NCBI GenBank assembly: GCA_965277495.1
Contig: OZ255824.1
Location: forward strand, 2,666,001 to 2,730,000
From: CAHJXG01 sp965277495
Lineage (GTDB): Bacteria; Pseudomonadota; Alphaproteobacteria; Acetobacterales; Acetobacteraceae
Length of the DNA stretch: 64,000 bases
Direction of reading: 5' to 3'
Shown: positions 16,053-24,723 of the stretch, piece by piece
How the letters are laid out: each line of letters starts with the position of its first letter
Numbering within the stretch: the stretch's first letter is position 1
Made by a program: the position numbers and the translations under genes
The notes under the pieces: model-generated
Database searches by the model: none
What the model was told of the DNA's origin: nothing
What the model saw: only the letters and a program-made list of their open reading frames with translations

Positions 16053-18928
16053 CCTTCGGTCTCCTTCCGGGCAGCGCGGGCGGCCAAGTAGCTGGTGCGT
16101 GGCCGGGTGTTCAACTCGCCCAGCAGCGCGTAGTTGCGGTCGTCTGCGCGGGCATGTGAAACGGCGCTGTTGGGATCGCCAAGGTTGCCGAAGGTGATGG
16201 CGCGGGTGGGGCAGGCACCCTGGCAGGCCGTCTGCACCGCGCCCTCGGGGATCGGCGTGTTGGCCTTGTGCGCCTCGATGCGGGCGTTCTCGATGCGCTG
16301 GACGCAGTAGGTGCATTTCTCCATCACGCCGCGGGAGCGGACCGTCACCTGCGGGTTGCGCCCGAGCTCGATGGTCGGGGCGGCCCCGGCCGAATAGTCC
16401 AGGTAATTGAAGTGGCGCACCTTGTACGGGCAATAGCCGGAACAGGCGCGGGTGCCGACGCAACGGTTGTAAACCATGAGGTTCAGCCCCTCGCTGTCGT
16501 GCAGCGTCGCCTCCACCGGGCAGCCGATCTCACAGGGCGCATTCTCGCAATGCATGCAGGGGACGGGCTGGAACCGGGTCTCGGGCGACTCCGCCGGGCC
16601 TTCGTAATAGCGGTCGACGCGCAGCCAGTGCATCTCGCGGCCAAGCCGGACCTGCTCCTTGCCGACCACGGCAATGTTGTTCTCGCTTTGGCAGGCGACG
16701 ACGCAGGCGTTGCAGCCGATGCAAGCGTCGAGGTCGATCACCATGCCCCATTGCGGGCCTTCGAGCGGGCGCGGTTCGTCATAGAGCGTCGGCAGCGACC
16801 AGCTCGTCGTCTCGCCGACCGGGGCCGCGCCTTCGGCCTGCACGCGGACCAAATCGTGGCCTTCCATCGTGTCGTGGTCCTGCGTCGTGGCCAGGCTCGC
16901 TGTCCGTCCGGTTTTCCTGAGCATTGCGCCGGCAAGCTGCCACGGGTCGCCGTCGCCGCGCAGGGTGGCGGCATTGTAGCCGACGGCGTCGCACAGCAGG
17001 CCGGGCGTCTGCCGGCCATATCCGAGCGTCGCGCCCACCGTGCCATCCGCCTGGCCCGGCAGGACCCAAACCGGCCCCTCGATGGTGCGTCCGTCGGCGG
17101 TAAGGGTGGCGATGTCGCCGGTGGCAAGGCCTTCACGCGCCGCCAGGGCCGGCGACACGGTCAGCACGTTCTCCCACACCAGCTTGGTCAACGGCTTCGG
17201 CAGCTCCTGCAGCCAGGCATTGTTGGCGGTGCGCCCATCCCAGACCGTCGGGTCCGGGCGGATCAGCGCCACGAGCCCGGTGTCCCCGGCGGCAGCGGCT
17301 GGGCTGGGCGGCAGCGGCTGGACGTTCTTTGGCGGCATTGCCGTATTGGGGACAAAGCCGTCGTGCAGCATCGCCTCCCAACGCGGCGCGAAGGCGGCCT
17401 CGTCGGTTTTGCCCCGCCACTGCGCGCGCAGCAGCTCCCGGGCAGAACGCGGTTCGCTGTCATTAAGCAGCGACAGTATCTCGGTCGCCGTGCGCCCGTC
17501 GTATAACGGGGCGATCGTCGGCTGGGCGAGGCCGACGGTGCCGTCCACCGACCGTGCATCGCCCCAGGCTTCGAGAATGTGCTGCAGCGGCAGGTGCCAG
17601 TCGCTGCGCACCGCCGTCTCGTCGACGTAATGCCCGGCGTGGATGCTCAGCTTCACTTGCCGCATGGCATCGGCGAAGGCAAGCGAACCCGGCGCGTCAT
17701 AGGCCGGGTTCGCGTCCAAGACGAGCAAGGTGGAAACCTGGCCGGCACGCATCGCCTCCACCAGCGGCGCGAGCGGTTGCCCGGCGGCGACGGCGGGGTC
17801 GGTGTAGAACACCGCATGGCCGGCGTTGCCAAGCGCCGCATTCAGCCGGTGCACGGCCTCGGCCAGCGCCGCGGGTGCGCTCCTGCCGGTGACCACCAAG
17901 CCAGCGCCCCGGTGCTCGTGCAGCATCGCCGCCGCACGCGCCCGCCATTGCGCGAGCCGGCTGTCGTCCATGGCCGGCGGCGGGGCGGCGTTGGACTGCA
18001 GGTCGGCCAGCAGCCCATTGGCGAGTTCCAGCAGCTCCGACGGGGTGGCGGCGACGGGATGGTCGGCCTTGGCGCTCGTCAGGTTCGGGATCGACGCCGC
18101 CGCGTGCAGCGCGAGCAGCGGACCGGACGCGGCGCTCGCTTGCCGCGCCTTCACCCAATCGCGCGCGGCGCCGGCCTGCTGCGGGCCGCCGTCGAGGAAG
18201 TCGCCGTCCAGCGACACGATCACCCGGGCCGCCTCGAACCGGTATCGCGTTTCGAGCGGGTGGCCGAAGGCGCGTTGCGTGCCCTCGTGCAGCGCGCCAG
18301 GGTCGGTTGCGGAATAGCTGTGCCACGCCGCTTGCGGCATGTCGTGCAGCAGCGCCTTGATCTGGGCGAGCAAGGTGGGCGAGGAGACCGGGCCGGTCAG
18401 CAGCCGCAGCCCAACGCCGCCCGATGCCTTCAGCGCCGCCCAGGGGCCGAGCATCTGGCCGCGGAAATCCTGCCAGGAAGACGCCTTGCTGTGGAACCGC
18501 ACCGCCTGCGACCGCATCGGGTCATACAGGTCGAGCACGGAGCTTTGCCCCCACAGATCCGTGCCGCCGCGGCTCCAGGGATGGTCCGGATTGCCCTCCA
18601 CCTTCAGCGGGCGTCCGCTGCGGGTGGCGACGACGATGCCGTTGGCCAGGCCGTCCTGCAGGGCGATGGTGGCGTATTCCACCAAGGCCCCGGGTTCGAT
18701 GCCCAGCGGATTGCGGACATAGGGCACTTCCTGCGTCCGCCCGTCCGGCGGCTCGTCGCATCCCGCAAGCCCCGCCAACGACAGCGAAGCCGCCATCAGC
18801 TTGAGGAAGTGCCGCCGCTCCGGCCCGGTGCACAGGTCGGTGACGGCCGGGAACTCGCGCTGCATGAAGCGGCGGAATTCCGGCGTGTCGGCCAAATGCT
18901 CGGCGCTCTGCCATTGGCGCGGGGGCAT
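16049..18928 (-). CDS. actB: Alternative complex III, subunit ActB (molybdopterin-like + Fe-S fusion)
   Basis: About 959 residues. After a Tat-like ERRHFLKLMAASLSLAGLAGC signal with a lipobox-like cysteine, residues about 60-700 resemble a molybdopterin oxidoreductase fold, which in ActB is known to hold no Mo cofactor. The C-terminal ~250 residues carry ferredoxin motifs: CIGCNACVVAC, CMHCENAPCEIGC, CVGTRACSGYC, CTYCVQR and a later CQGAC. Three starts are possible: ATG 18946, GTG 18937 (4-bp GTGA overlap with actA) and ATG 18928; the choice matters little for the mature protein. It faces the periplasm. Confidence 0.95.
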   Translation of the reverse strand: MPPRQWQSAEHLADTPEFRRFMQREFPAVTDLCTGPERRHFLKLMAASLSLAGLAGCDEPPDGRTQEVPYVRNPLGIEPGALVEYATIALQDGLANGIVVATRSGRPLKVEGNPDHPWSRGGTDLWGQSSVLDLYDPMRSQAVRFHSKASSWQDFRGQMLGPWAALKASGGVGLRLLTGPVSSPTLLAQIKALLHDMPQAAWHSYSATDPGALHEGTQRAFGHPLETRYRFEAARVIVSLDGDFLDGGPQQAGAARDWVKARQASAASGPLLALHAAASIPNLTSAKADHPVAATPSELLELANGLLADLQSNAAPPPAMDDSRLAQWRARAAAMLHEHRGAGLVVTGRSAPAALAEAVHRLNAALGNAGHAVFYTDPAVAAGQPLAPLVEAMRAGQVSTLLVLDANPAYDAPGSLAFADAMRQVKLSIHAGHYVDETAVRSDWHLPLQHILEAWGDARSVDGTVGLAQPTIAPLYDGRTATEILSLLNDSEPRSARELLRAQWRGKTDEAAFAPRWEAMLHDGFVPNTAMPPKNVQPLPPSPAAAAGDTGLVALIRPDPTVWDGRTANNAWLQELPKPLTKLVWENVLTVSPALAAREGLATGDIATLTADGRTIEGPVWVLPGQADGTVGATLGYGRQTPGLLCDAVGYNAATLRGDGDPWQLAGAMLRKTGRTASLATTQDHDTMEGHDLVRVQAEGAAPVGETTSWSLPTLYDEPRPLEGPQWGMVIDLDACIGCNACVVACQSENNIAVVGKEQVRLGREMHWLRVDRYYEGPAESPETRFQPVPCMHCENAPCEIGCPVEATLHDSEGLNLMVYNRCVGTRACSGYCPYKVRHFNYLDYSAGAAPTIELGRNPQVTVRSRGVMEKCTYCVQRIENARIEAHKANTPIPEGAVQTACQGACPTRAITFGNLGDPNSAVSHARADDRNYALLGELNTRPRTSYLAARAARKETEG

Positions 18929-18933
18929 GGGCG

Positions 18934-19626
18934 TCACCGGTGGCATATGGAGCAATCGGTCAGGCGCTGCGGCCCGTCGATATGATACTGCTTCACCAGC
19001 GCCGGGCCGAGGCTCGCCTGGTCCGACGGCGGACCCCATTCCATGTTCCAGATCTCCGACTGCGGCCGCACGAACTGTTCCGGCGCGCGATGGCACGACA
19101 AGCAGAACTCCATCCGGAAGGAGTGCGCGGCATAGGTCAGTTGCATGGTGTCGACCGCCCCATGGCACGAGGAACAGCCGACACCCTTGTTCACGTGGAT
19201 CGAGTGATTGAAATAAACGTAGTCCGGCAGCCGGTTGACGCGCGTCCAGTGCAGCGGATCGTTATTGGCCAGGCTGTCGCGCACCGGGGCCAGCATCGGG
19301 GCGCCAGTCCAGATTTCGGAATGGCAGGTCATGCAGGTGTGGGTCGGCGGCAGCCCGGCGGTCATTTGCGTTTCGACCTGCTGATGGCAGTTGCGGCAAT
19401 CCAGCCCGAGTTCGCCCGCATGGTGCTTGTGGCTGAATGGCACGGGTTGCGACGGCGCGACGCCGGCGGCGCCGATCCAGTCGCCATAGGACCAAACGAG
19501 CGTCATGATAGCAGCGGCCAGGATGGCGAGCACCAGGCCCCACAACACCAGGCGAAGCACTGCGTCGGCGCCGGGGGCGAACAACTGCCGGATCGGCTGC
19601 GCATTCGGGGCGGTTTGGTCAGACAT
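18934..19626 (-). CDS. actA: Alternative complex III, subunit ActA (pentaheme cytochrome c)
   Basis: 230 residues. One N-terminal helix (LWGLVLAILAAAIMTLVW) anchors the protein, and five CxxCH heme sites follow: CRNCH, CMTCH, CSSCH, CLSCH and CSICH, plus the extra histidines PFSHKHH and FNHSIH. Five hemes match ActA of characterised complexes. First gene of a ten-gene operon ending at 8364; the promoter must lie within 19627-19868. Confidence 0.95.
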   Translation of the reverse strand: MSDQTAPNAQPIRQLFAPGADAVLRLVLWGLVLAILAAAIMTLVWSYGDWIGAAGVAPSQPVPFSHKHHAGELGLDCRNCHQQVETQMTAGLPPTHTCMTCHSEIWTGAPMLAPVRDSLANNDPLHWTRVNRLPDYVYFNHSIHVNKGVGCSSCHGAVDTMQLTYAAHSFRMEFCLSCHRAPEQFVRPQSEIWNMEWGPPSDQASLGPALVKQYHIDGPQRLTDCSICHR

Positions 19627-19747
19627 CAGCCTACTGCCCGAACCGCGCAGGGCAGCACGAAATAACGGCGTGGCTCACCGGGGGGGAGGGGCTTGGGCAT
19701 TGGCATGTGCGTCAATTTCAGGCGCACAGGCGCAACCGGCAAGCGCC

Positions 19748-19781
19748 GCAAACGAATTTTGCCGGTGCATTTTTCGTTTGC
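19748..19781. repeat. 9-bp inverted repeat in the actA/SDR divergent gap
   Basis: GCAAACGAA (19748-19756) and TTCGTTTGC (19773-19781) are perfect inverted arms with a 16-nt spacer. The element sits in the 242-bp gap between actA and the SDR gene, an AT-richer patch in otherwise GC-rich DNA. It could be an operator or a leader hairpin. No family assignment is possible. Confidence 0.4.
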
Positions 19782-19868
19782 CGGGAAGCGAAAACGCAGT
19801 GGAGGAACAGCCAAACTTTCCGCGCTGCCCAACGTCTCGGGGATAGCACATCCCGGGATCGCATTACC

Positions 19869-20861
19869 ATGCCAATAGTAGTCATTACAGGCGCCGGGGC
19901 CGGTGTCGGCCGGGCGACTGTAGAGGAATTCGCTAGGCATGGCTACGATGTCGGCCTGCTCAGCCGCGACAAAGACCGGCTGGAGCGCGCGGCCAGCGAA
20001 ATCCGCAGCCGCTATGGCGTCAAAGCCTTGCCCATTCCGACCGATGTCGCCGACGCCGCGGCAATGGAGCAGGCGGCGGACCGCGTCGAAGCGGAACTGG
20101 GGCCCATCGACGTTTGGGTCAACGTAGCGATGGCGACGGTGTTTTCACCGGTCAGCAAGCTCACTCCGGCCGAGATCGAGCGGGGCACGCAGGTCACCTA
20201 CCTGGGCCAAGTATATGGCATGATGGCGGCGCTCTCCCGCATGCGGACCCGTAACCGCGGCACGATCGTCAGCGTCAGCTCCGCGCTCGCCTATCGTTCC
20301 GTGCCGCTGCAGTCGGTGTATTGCGGCGCCAAGGCAGCCATACGCGGCTTCATCGACAGCCTGCGTTCCGAGATCATGCATGACAAGCTGAACATCCATC
20401 TGACGGCGGTGGACCTGCCGGCGGTCAACACGCCGCAATTCGACTGGGCGCTGAACAAGATGGGCCACCAGGCACAGCCGGTGGCGCCAATTTTCCAGCC
20501 GGAGGTTCCGGCGCGGGCCATCTACTTCGCCGCGACCCATAAGCGCCGCGAGATCTGGGTCGGCTTTCCCACCGTCAAGGCGATCTTGGGCAACATGCTC
20601 GTGCCGGGCCTGCTCGACCGCTATCTCGCCAAGGCTGGCTACTCCGGCCAGTTGACCGACCAGACCAAGGCAGCCAACGCGCCCTCGAACCTGTTCGAGC
20701 CCGTGCCCGGCGATTATGGCGCGCATGGCCGGTTCGACAGCAAGTCGCGGAGCCACAGTTGGGAGATGTTCACCGACCGTCACCGGCACGCCGTCGTCGC
20801 CGTCGCCGCGATCGGCTTCGTGGCGATGCTGCACCAAGTCGCCAAGCGCCTGGATATCTGA
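19869..20861 (+). CDS. SDR family oxidoreductase with C-terminal membrane segment
   Basis: 330 residues from ATG 19869. Classical short-chain dehydrogenase: TGAGAGVG nucleotide motif at residues 7-14, NVAMAT, SVSSAL with the catalytic serine and YCGAK (YxxxK). After the ~240-residue SDR core comes an extension ending in a hydrophobic helix (AVVAVAAIGFVAMLHQV), which suggests membrane attachment. It lies 2 bp before the GH15 gene and is divergent from the ACIII operon. Substrate not recognisable. Confidence 0.85.
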   Translation: MPIVVITGAGAGVGRATVEEFARHGYDVGLLSRDKDRLERAASEIRSRYGVKALPIPTDVADAAAMEQAADRVEAELGPIDVWVNVAMATVFSPVSKLTPAEIERGTQVTYLGQVYGMMAALSRMRTRNRGTIVSVSSALAYRSVPLQSVYCGAKAAIRGFIDSLRSEIMHDKLNIHLTAVDLPAVNTPQFDWALNKMGHQAQPVAPIFQPEVPARAIYFAATHKRREIWVGFPTVKAILGNMLVPGLLDRYLAKAGYSGQLTDQTKAANAPSNLFEPVPGDYGAHGRFDSKSRSHSWEMFTDRHRHAVVAVAAIGFVAMLHQVAKRLDI

Positions 20862-20863
20862 CG

Positions 20864-22648
20864 ATGAGCCGCCCAATCGAAGACTATGCGTTCCTGGGCG
20901 ACGGGCAGACTTCGGCGCTGGTCAGCCGCGACGGATCGGTCGACTGGCTATGCTGGCCCCGTTTCGATAGCGACGCATGTTTCGCCGCCCTGCTTGGCAA
21001 TGACGAGCACGGATGCTGGCGCCTTGCTCCGTCCGGCGGGACCGCCAAGGCGACGCGCCGCTACGAGCCGGACACGCTCGTGCTGGAGACCGAACTGAAG
21101 GCCGAAGGCGGCGCCGTCCGCCTCATCGAATTCATGCCGGCCGGGAGCAGCGGCTCGTCCTTGGTGCGGATTGTGGAGGGGGTGCGCGGTTGCGTCGCGA
21201 TGCGGTCCGACATGCGGCTGCGCTTCGACTACGGCTCCCTGCCGCCGTGGTGCGAGCCGATCGAGGGCGGCAGCCGGTCGTGGGTTGGGCCGGACCTGGT
21301 GGTGCTGCGCTCTGGCGTGCCGCTGCGCATCGACCAGCACAGCCAGCAAGCGGAGTTTACCGTGGCCGAGGGCGAGCGCGTCGCCTTCGTGCTGAGCTAT
21401 GGCAGGGCGTCAGACGGCTTGCCGCCGCCGGTGGATGCCGAAGCGGCGCTGTCCGCCACGCAACGTTACTGGCGCGATTGGATCGGCCAATTCGACGACA
21501 AGCGGACGCAGTGGCCCGGCGCCGTCCGGCGTTCGCTTATTACGCTCAAGGCGATGATCGACCGCGAGAGCGGTGGCCTGGTCGCGGCGCCCACGACATC
21601 CCTGCCGGAAGCGCCCGGCGGCTCGCTGAACTGGGACTACCGTTACTGCTGGCTGCGGGATGCGAGCTTCACGGTCGGCGCCCTGCTGAATGCCGGGTAT
21701 GAGAAAGAGGCCCAGGCGTGGCGCGACTGGCTGCTGCGCGCGGTTGCGGGCGAGCCCGGGCGGATGCGGATCATGTACCGTACCGACGGGGAGCGGCATT
21801 TGTCGGAATGGTGCGTCAGTACACTGCCGGGCTATGGCTACAGCAGCCCGGTCCGCATCGGCAACGCCGCCTCCACCCAGCACCAGATCGACGTGTTCGG
21901 AGAGGTGCTGGACTGCCTGAGCCTGGCCCGGAAAGGCGGCTTGCCGGTATCGAACCAGGAGCACGTGGCGCAGATGCGGATCGTCGAACACCTCGCGGAC
22001 ATTTGGGACACGCCAGGCTCCGGCATATGGGAGTCGCGCGCCGAGCCGCGACGGTACACCTATTCGCAGGCGATGGCCTGGGCCGGGGTGGACCGCGTGC
22101 TGCGTTTCCTGCAATCCGACGCGGGCCGGGGCGATGCCGACGAGGCGACGGTCGAACGGCTGACGGCGCTCCGGCAGCGGATACACGACCAGGTCTGCCG
22201 CGAAGGCTGGAACGAGGGGCTCGGCAGCTTCACGCAGTATTTCGGCGGCCAGGAGCTCGATGCGAGCTTGCTGCTGCTGCCGCTGGTCGGCTTCCTGCCG
22301 GCGACGGACCCGCGCATGGCCGCCACCATCGAGGCGATCCGGCGCGACCTGACGGAGGGCGGCCTGGTGCGGCGCGACAAGGCCACGCCGTGCACGCCGC
22401 CCGAGGGCGCGTTCCTCGCCTGCTCCTGCTGGATGGCCCACTGCCTGGAGCTGCAGGGACGCCACGACGAGGCGCGCGAGCAGTTCGAGCGCGTGCTCGC
22501 GGTGGCCAACGACCTCGGCTTGCTGGCGGAGGAATACAACGTGCCGGGACGGCGGCTTGCCGGCAACTTTCCCCAGGCGCTGACCCACCTCGCCGTGGTG
22601 AATGCCGCGCTCAGCCTGTCCGGACCGGTCCTTCAACGCGGCGTTTGA
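20864..22648 (+). CDS. Glycoside hydrolase family 15 protein (glucoamylase/trehalase-like)
   Basis: 594 residues with no signal peptide, so probably cytoplasmic. The N-terminal beta domain begins IEDYAFLGDGQTSALVSRDGSVDWLCWPRFDS, characteristic of bacterial GH15 enzymes. The (alpha/alpha)6 barrel contains NWDYRYCWLRDASFTV near residue 260 and the late catalytic-base segment LAEEYNVPGRRLAGNFPQALTHL. Family members release glucose from alpha-glucans or trehalose. It is followed after 40 bp by a GMC oxidoreductase; the enzymes may act on the same sugar. Confidence 0.88.
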   Translation: MSRPIEDYAFLGDGQTSALVSRDGSVDWLCWPRFDSDACFAALLGNDEHGCWRLAPSGGTAKATRRYEPDTLVLETELKAEGGAVRLIEFMPAGSSGSSLVRIVEGVRGCVAMRSDMRLRFDYGSLPPWCEPIEGGSRSWVGPDLVVLRSGVPLRIDQHSQQAEFTVAEGERVAFVLSYGRASDGLPPPVDAEAALSATQRYWRDWIGQFDDKRTQWPGAVRRSLITLKAMIDRESGGLVAAPTTSLPEAPGGSLNWDYRYCWLRDASFTVGALLNAGYEKEAQAWRDWLLRAVAGEPGRMRIMYRTDGERHLSEWCVSTLPGYGYSSPVRIGNAASTQHQIDVFGEVLDCLSLARKGGLPVSNQEHVAQMRIVEHLADIWDTPGSGIWESRAEPRRYTYSQAMAWAGVDRVLRFLQSDAGRGDADEATVERLTALRQRIHDQVCREGWNEGLGSFTQYFGGQELDASLLLLPLVGFLPATDPRMAATIEAIRRDLTEGGLVRRDKATPCTPPEGAFLACSCWMAHCLELQGRHDEAREQFERVLAVANDLGLLAEEYNVPGRRLAGNFPQALTHLAVVNAALSLSGPVLQRGV

Positions 22649-22688
22649 CGTCCCGGCCAACCGAACGAACCGAAGGGCCTTCGATCCC

Positions 22689-24266
22689 ATGGCATCATCG
22701 TCAGACCATTACGACGTCATCATTATCGGCAGCGGCCCCGGCGGCGGGTCGGCGGCGCATCGGCTCGCAGCGACCGGCAAGCGCGTGCTGATGCTCGAGC
22801 GGGGCGGCTATCTTCCACGTTCCCGGGCCAATTGGGACTCGAAGACGGTGTTCGTCGACGGCGCATACCAGGCCGCCGAGACGTGGTACGGCAAGGACGG
22901 GTCGAGCTTCCATCCGGGACTGCATTACTGGGTCGGCGGCAACTCCAAGGTCTATGGGTCCGCCCTGTTCCGCCTGCGGGAGCGGGACTTCGGCGAGTTG
23001 CGGCACAAGGACGGCATCTCCCCCGCCTGGCCGCTCAACTACGACGTGTTCGAACCGTATTATTGCCAAGCGGAAGCGCTGTTCCACGTGCATGGGCAGC
23101 GCGGCGAGGACCCGACCGAACCTTGGTCGAGCAAGCCCTATCCCTATCCCCCCGTCAGCCACGAACCGCGCATCGCGGAATTGAGCCGCACGCTGGAGGG
23201 GGAAGGATTGCACCCGTTCCACCTGCCGCTCGGCATCCTGCTCGACGAGAAGGACGGGAAGCCCACGCCTACCAGCCCGTGCATCCGCTGCGACGCGTTC
23301 GACGGCTTTCCGTGCGCCACCAACGCCAAGGCCGACTCCCAGGTGGTCTGCGTGGACCCGACGCTGGCCGCGCACCCCAATTTCACCCTGATGACTGGCG
23401 CCTACGTTTCGCGGCTGGACACCGATGTGGCGGGACGCAGTATCCGCGACGTGCACGTGACCCGCGATGGCCAGGAGGAGCGTTACTCCGCCGATATCGT
23501 GATCGTCGCGTGCGGCGCGCTGAGTTCGGCGCTGCTGCTGCTGCGCTCCGCCAACGACGCGCATCCCAAGGGCCTGGCCAACGGGTCCGACCAGGTGGGC
23601 CGCAACTACATGCGGCACAACATGTCCGTGCTGATGGCGTTGCTGAAGGAGCCGAACCATACCGTCTTCCAGAAGACGATGGCGATGAGCGACTATTACT
23701 TCGGCGCGCCCGACTGGGATTTTCCGTTGGGGCTGATCCAGATGTGCGCGACCTCGCACGGCGAGCAGATCCGCGGCGAGGCGCCGGCGCAGGCGATCAT
23801 GCCGTTCATGCCGGGCTGGCCGTTCGAGAAGATGGCGCTGCACTCGATCGACTTCTGGCTGCAAAGCGAGGACCTGCCGCGTCCGGAGAACCGGATCGCC
23901 TATGACGGCGACAAGGTCGTGCTGTCGATCACCGAGGGGAACGAGGAGGCGGCGTCCCGGCTGAAACACAAGCTCGAGGGCCTGCTGGAGCCGATGGGGG
24001 CCTACAAGCATCTCATGGACCGGCGGCTTTACCTCGGCAAGGGCATCCCGATCAGCGGCACTTCGCACCAGGCCGGAACCTGCCGTTTCGGCGCCGATCC
24101 GGCCAATTCGGTGCTGGATCTCGACTGCAAGGCGCACGAGCTCGACAACCTGTATATCACCGACGCGAGCTTTTTCCCCTCGATCGGCGCGGTGAACCCG
24201 ACGTTGACCATCGTCGCCAACGCCCTGCGCGTCGCCGACATCATCGCGCAACGCCTAAAGGCATGA
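22689..24266 (+). CDS. GMC family FAD-dependent oxidoreductase
   Basis: 525 residues from ATG 22689. The FAD motif GSGPGGGSAAHRL lies near residue 13 and LMLERGG near 37; WVGGNSKVYGSALFR is the second GMC signature, and the C-terminal domain has the active-site His in TSHQAGTCRFG and Asn in GAVNPTLTIVANA. The middle cysteines CIRCDAFDGFPC are typical of the subgroup related to fructose and gluconate dehydrogenase flavoproteins. No Tat or Sec signal is visible. It probably oxidises a sugar or alcohol; the lactonase at 28768 fits an aldose-to-lactone route, by inference. Confidence 0.88.
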   Translation: MASSSDHYDVIIIGSGPGGGSAAHRLAATGKRVLMLERGGYLPRSRANWDSKTVFVDGAYQAAETWYGKDGSSFHPGLHYWVGGNSKVYGSALFRLRERDFGELRHKDGISPAWPLNYDVFEPYYCQAEALFHVHGQRGEDPTEPWSSKPYPYPPVSHEPRIAELSRTLEGEGLHPFHLPLGILLDEKDGKPTPTSPCIRCDAFDGFPCATNAKADSQVVCVDPTLAAHPNFTLMTGAYVSRLDTDVAGRSIRDVHVTRDGQEERYSADIVIVACGALSSALLLLRSANDAHPKGLANGSDQVGRNYMRHNMSVLMALLKEPNHTVFQKTMAMSDYYFGAPDWDFPLGLIQMCATSHGEQIRGEAPAQAIMPFMPGWPFEKMALHSIDFWLQSEDLPRPENRIAYDGDKVVLSITEGNEEAASRLKHKLEGLLEPMGAYKHLMDRRLYLGKGIPISGTSHQAGTCRFGADPANSVLDLDCKAHELDNLYITDASFFPSIGAVNPTLTIVANALRVADIIAQRLKA

Positions 24267-24316
24267 CGGCGGCCGCATGGCCCGGCCCGCGGCATCGATA
24301 GAGGGAGCATCCTGAA

Positions 24317-24649
24317 ATGTTGACACGCGTCGCGGTGTTCGAGGGCGTCATCGAGGACAATGGCGAGGATGCGTTCTTCGCCGACGTCCATGCGCGGCTG
24401 GAACCGATCTGGCGCCGTTTCCCGCATGTGACCGGCGTCCGCGTGCTGCGCACCCAGCAGGCCGACCCCGGCGCCATCCCGATCGTCATGGTGCTGGAGA
24501 TGGATTTCCCCGACCTCGACGCCATCCACGCCTCACTTGCCTCGGACATCAAGACGACGGCGCATGCGGCGACGCTGGAAGTGTTGAAGCCGTTCAACGG
24601 GCGCTTTTTCCACTTCATTACCGAAAACCGCTCGATTGGCGCGGGCTGA
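24317..24649 (+). CDS. Small protein, ferredoxin-like (EthD/Dabb-type) fold suspected
   Basis: 110 residues, start ATG 24317 with GGGAGC nearby as Shine-Dalgarno. The pattern RVAVFEGVIED...FFADVHARLEPIWRRFPHVTGVRVLR...PIVMVLEMDFPDLDAIHASLAS matches alpha+beta dimeric-barrel proteins such as EthD. Such proteins often assist oxidoreductases. No catalytic residue is evident. The fold call is from the pattern only. Confidence 0.65.
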   Translation: MLTRVAVFEGVIEDNGEDAFFADVHARLEPIWRRFPHVTGVRVLRTQQADPGAIPIVMVLEMDFPDLDAIHASLASDIKTTAHAATLEVLKPFNGRFFHFITENRSIGAG

Positions 24650-24723
24650 AGCCGCATGACGCCGTCCTACCGGAGTTCAGTGCCATAGCCGACCGCCCGC
24701 TTTCCATCGACATCCGCCGCCCG

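Noticed and set aside
14637..16463. A 608-residue ActC
   Set aside because: The extra 137 residues are an out-of-frame reading of the actB 3' end; the ATG at 16052 overlaps the actB stop exactly as other genes in the operon do.
22701..24251. A 516-residue open frame on the minus strand
   Set aside because: It is the antisense shadow of the GMC oxidoreductase, rich in Arg/Val/Gly with no family motifs; GC-rich DNA commonly gives such frames.
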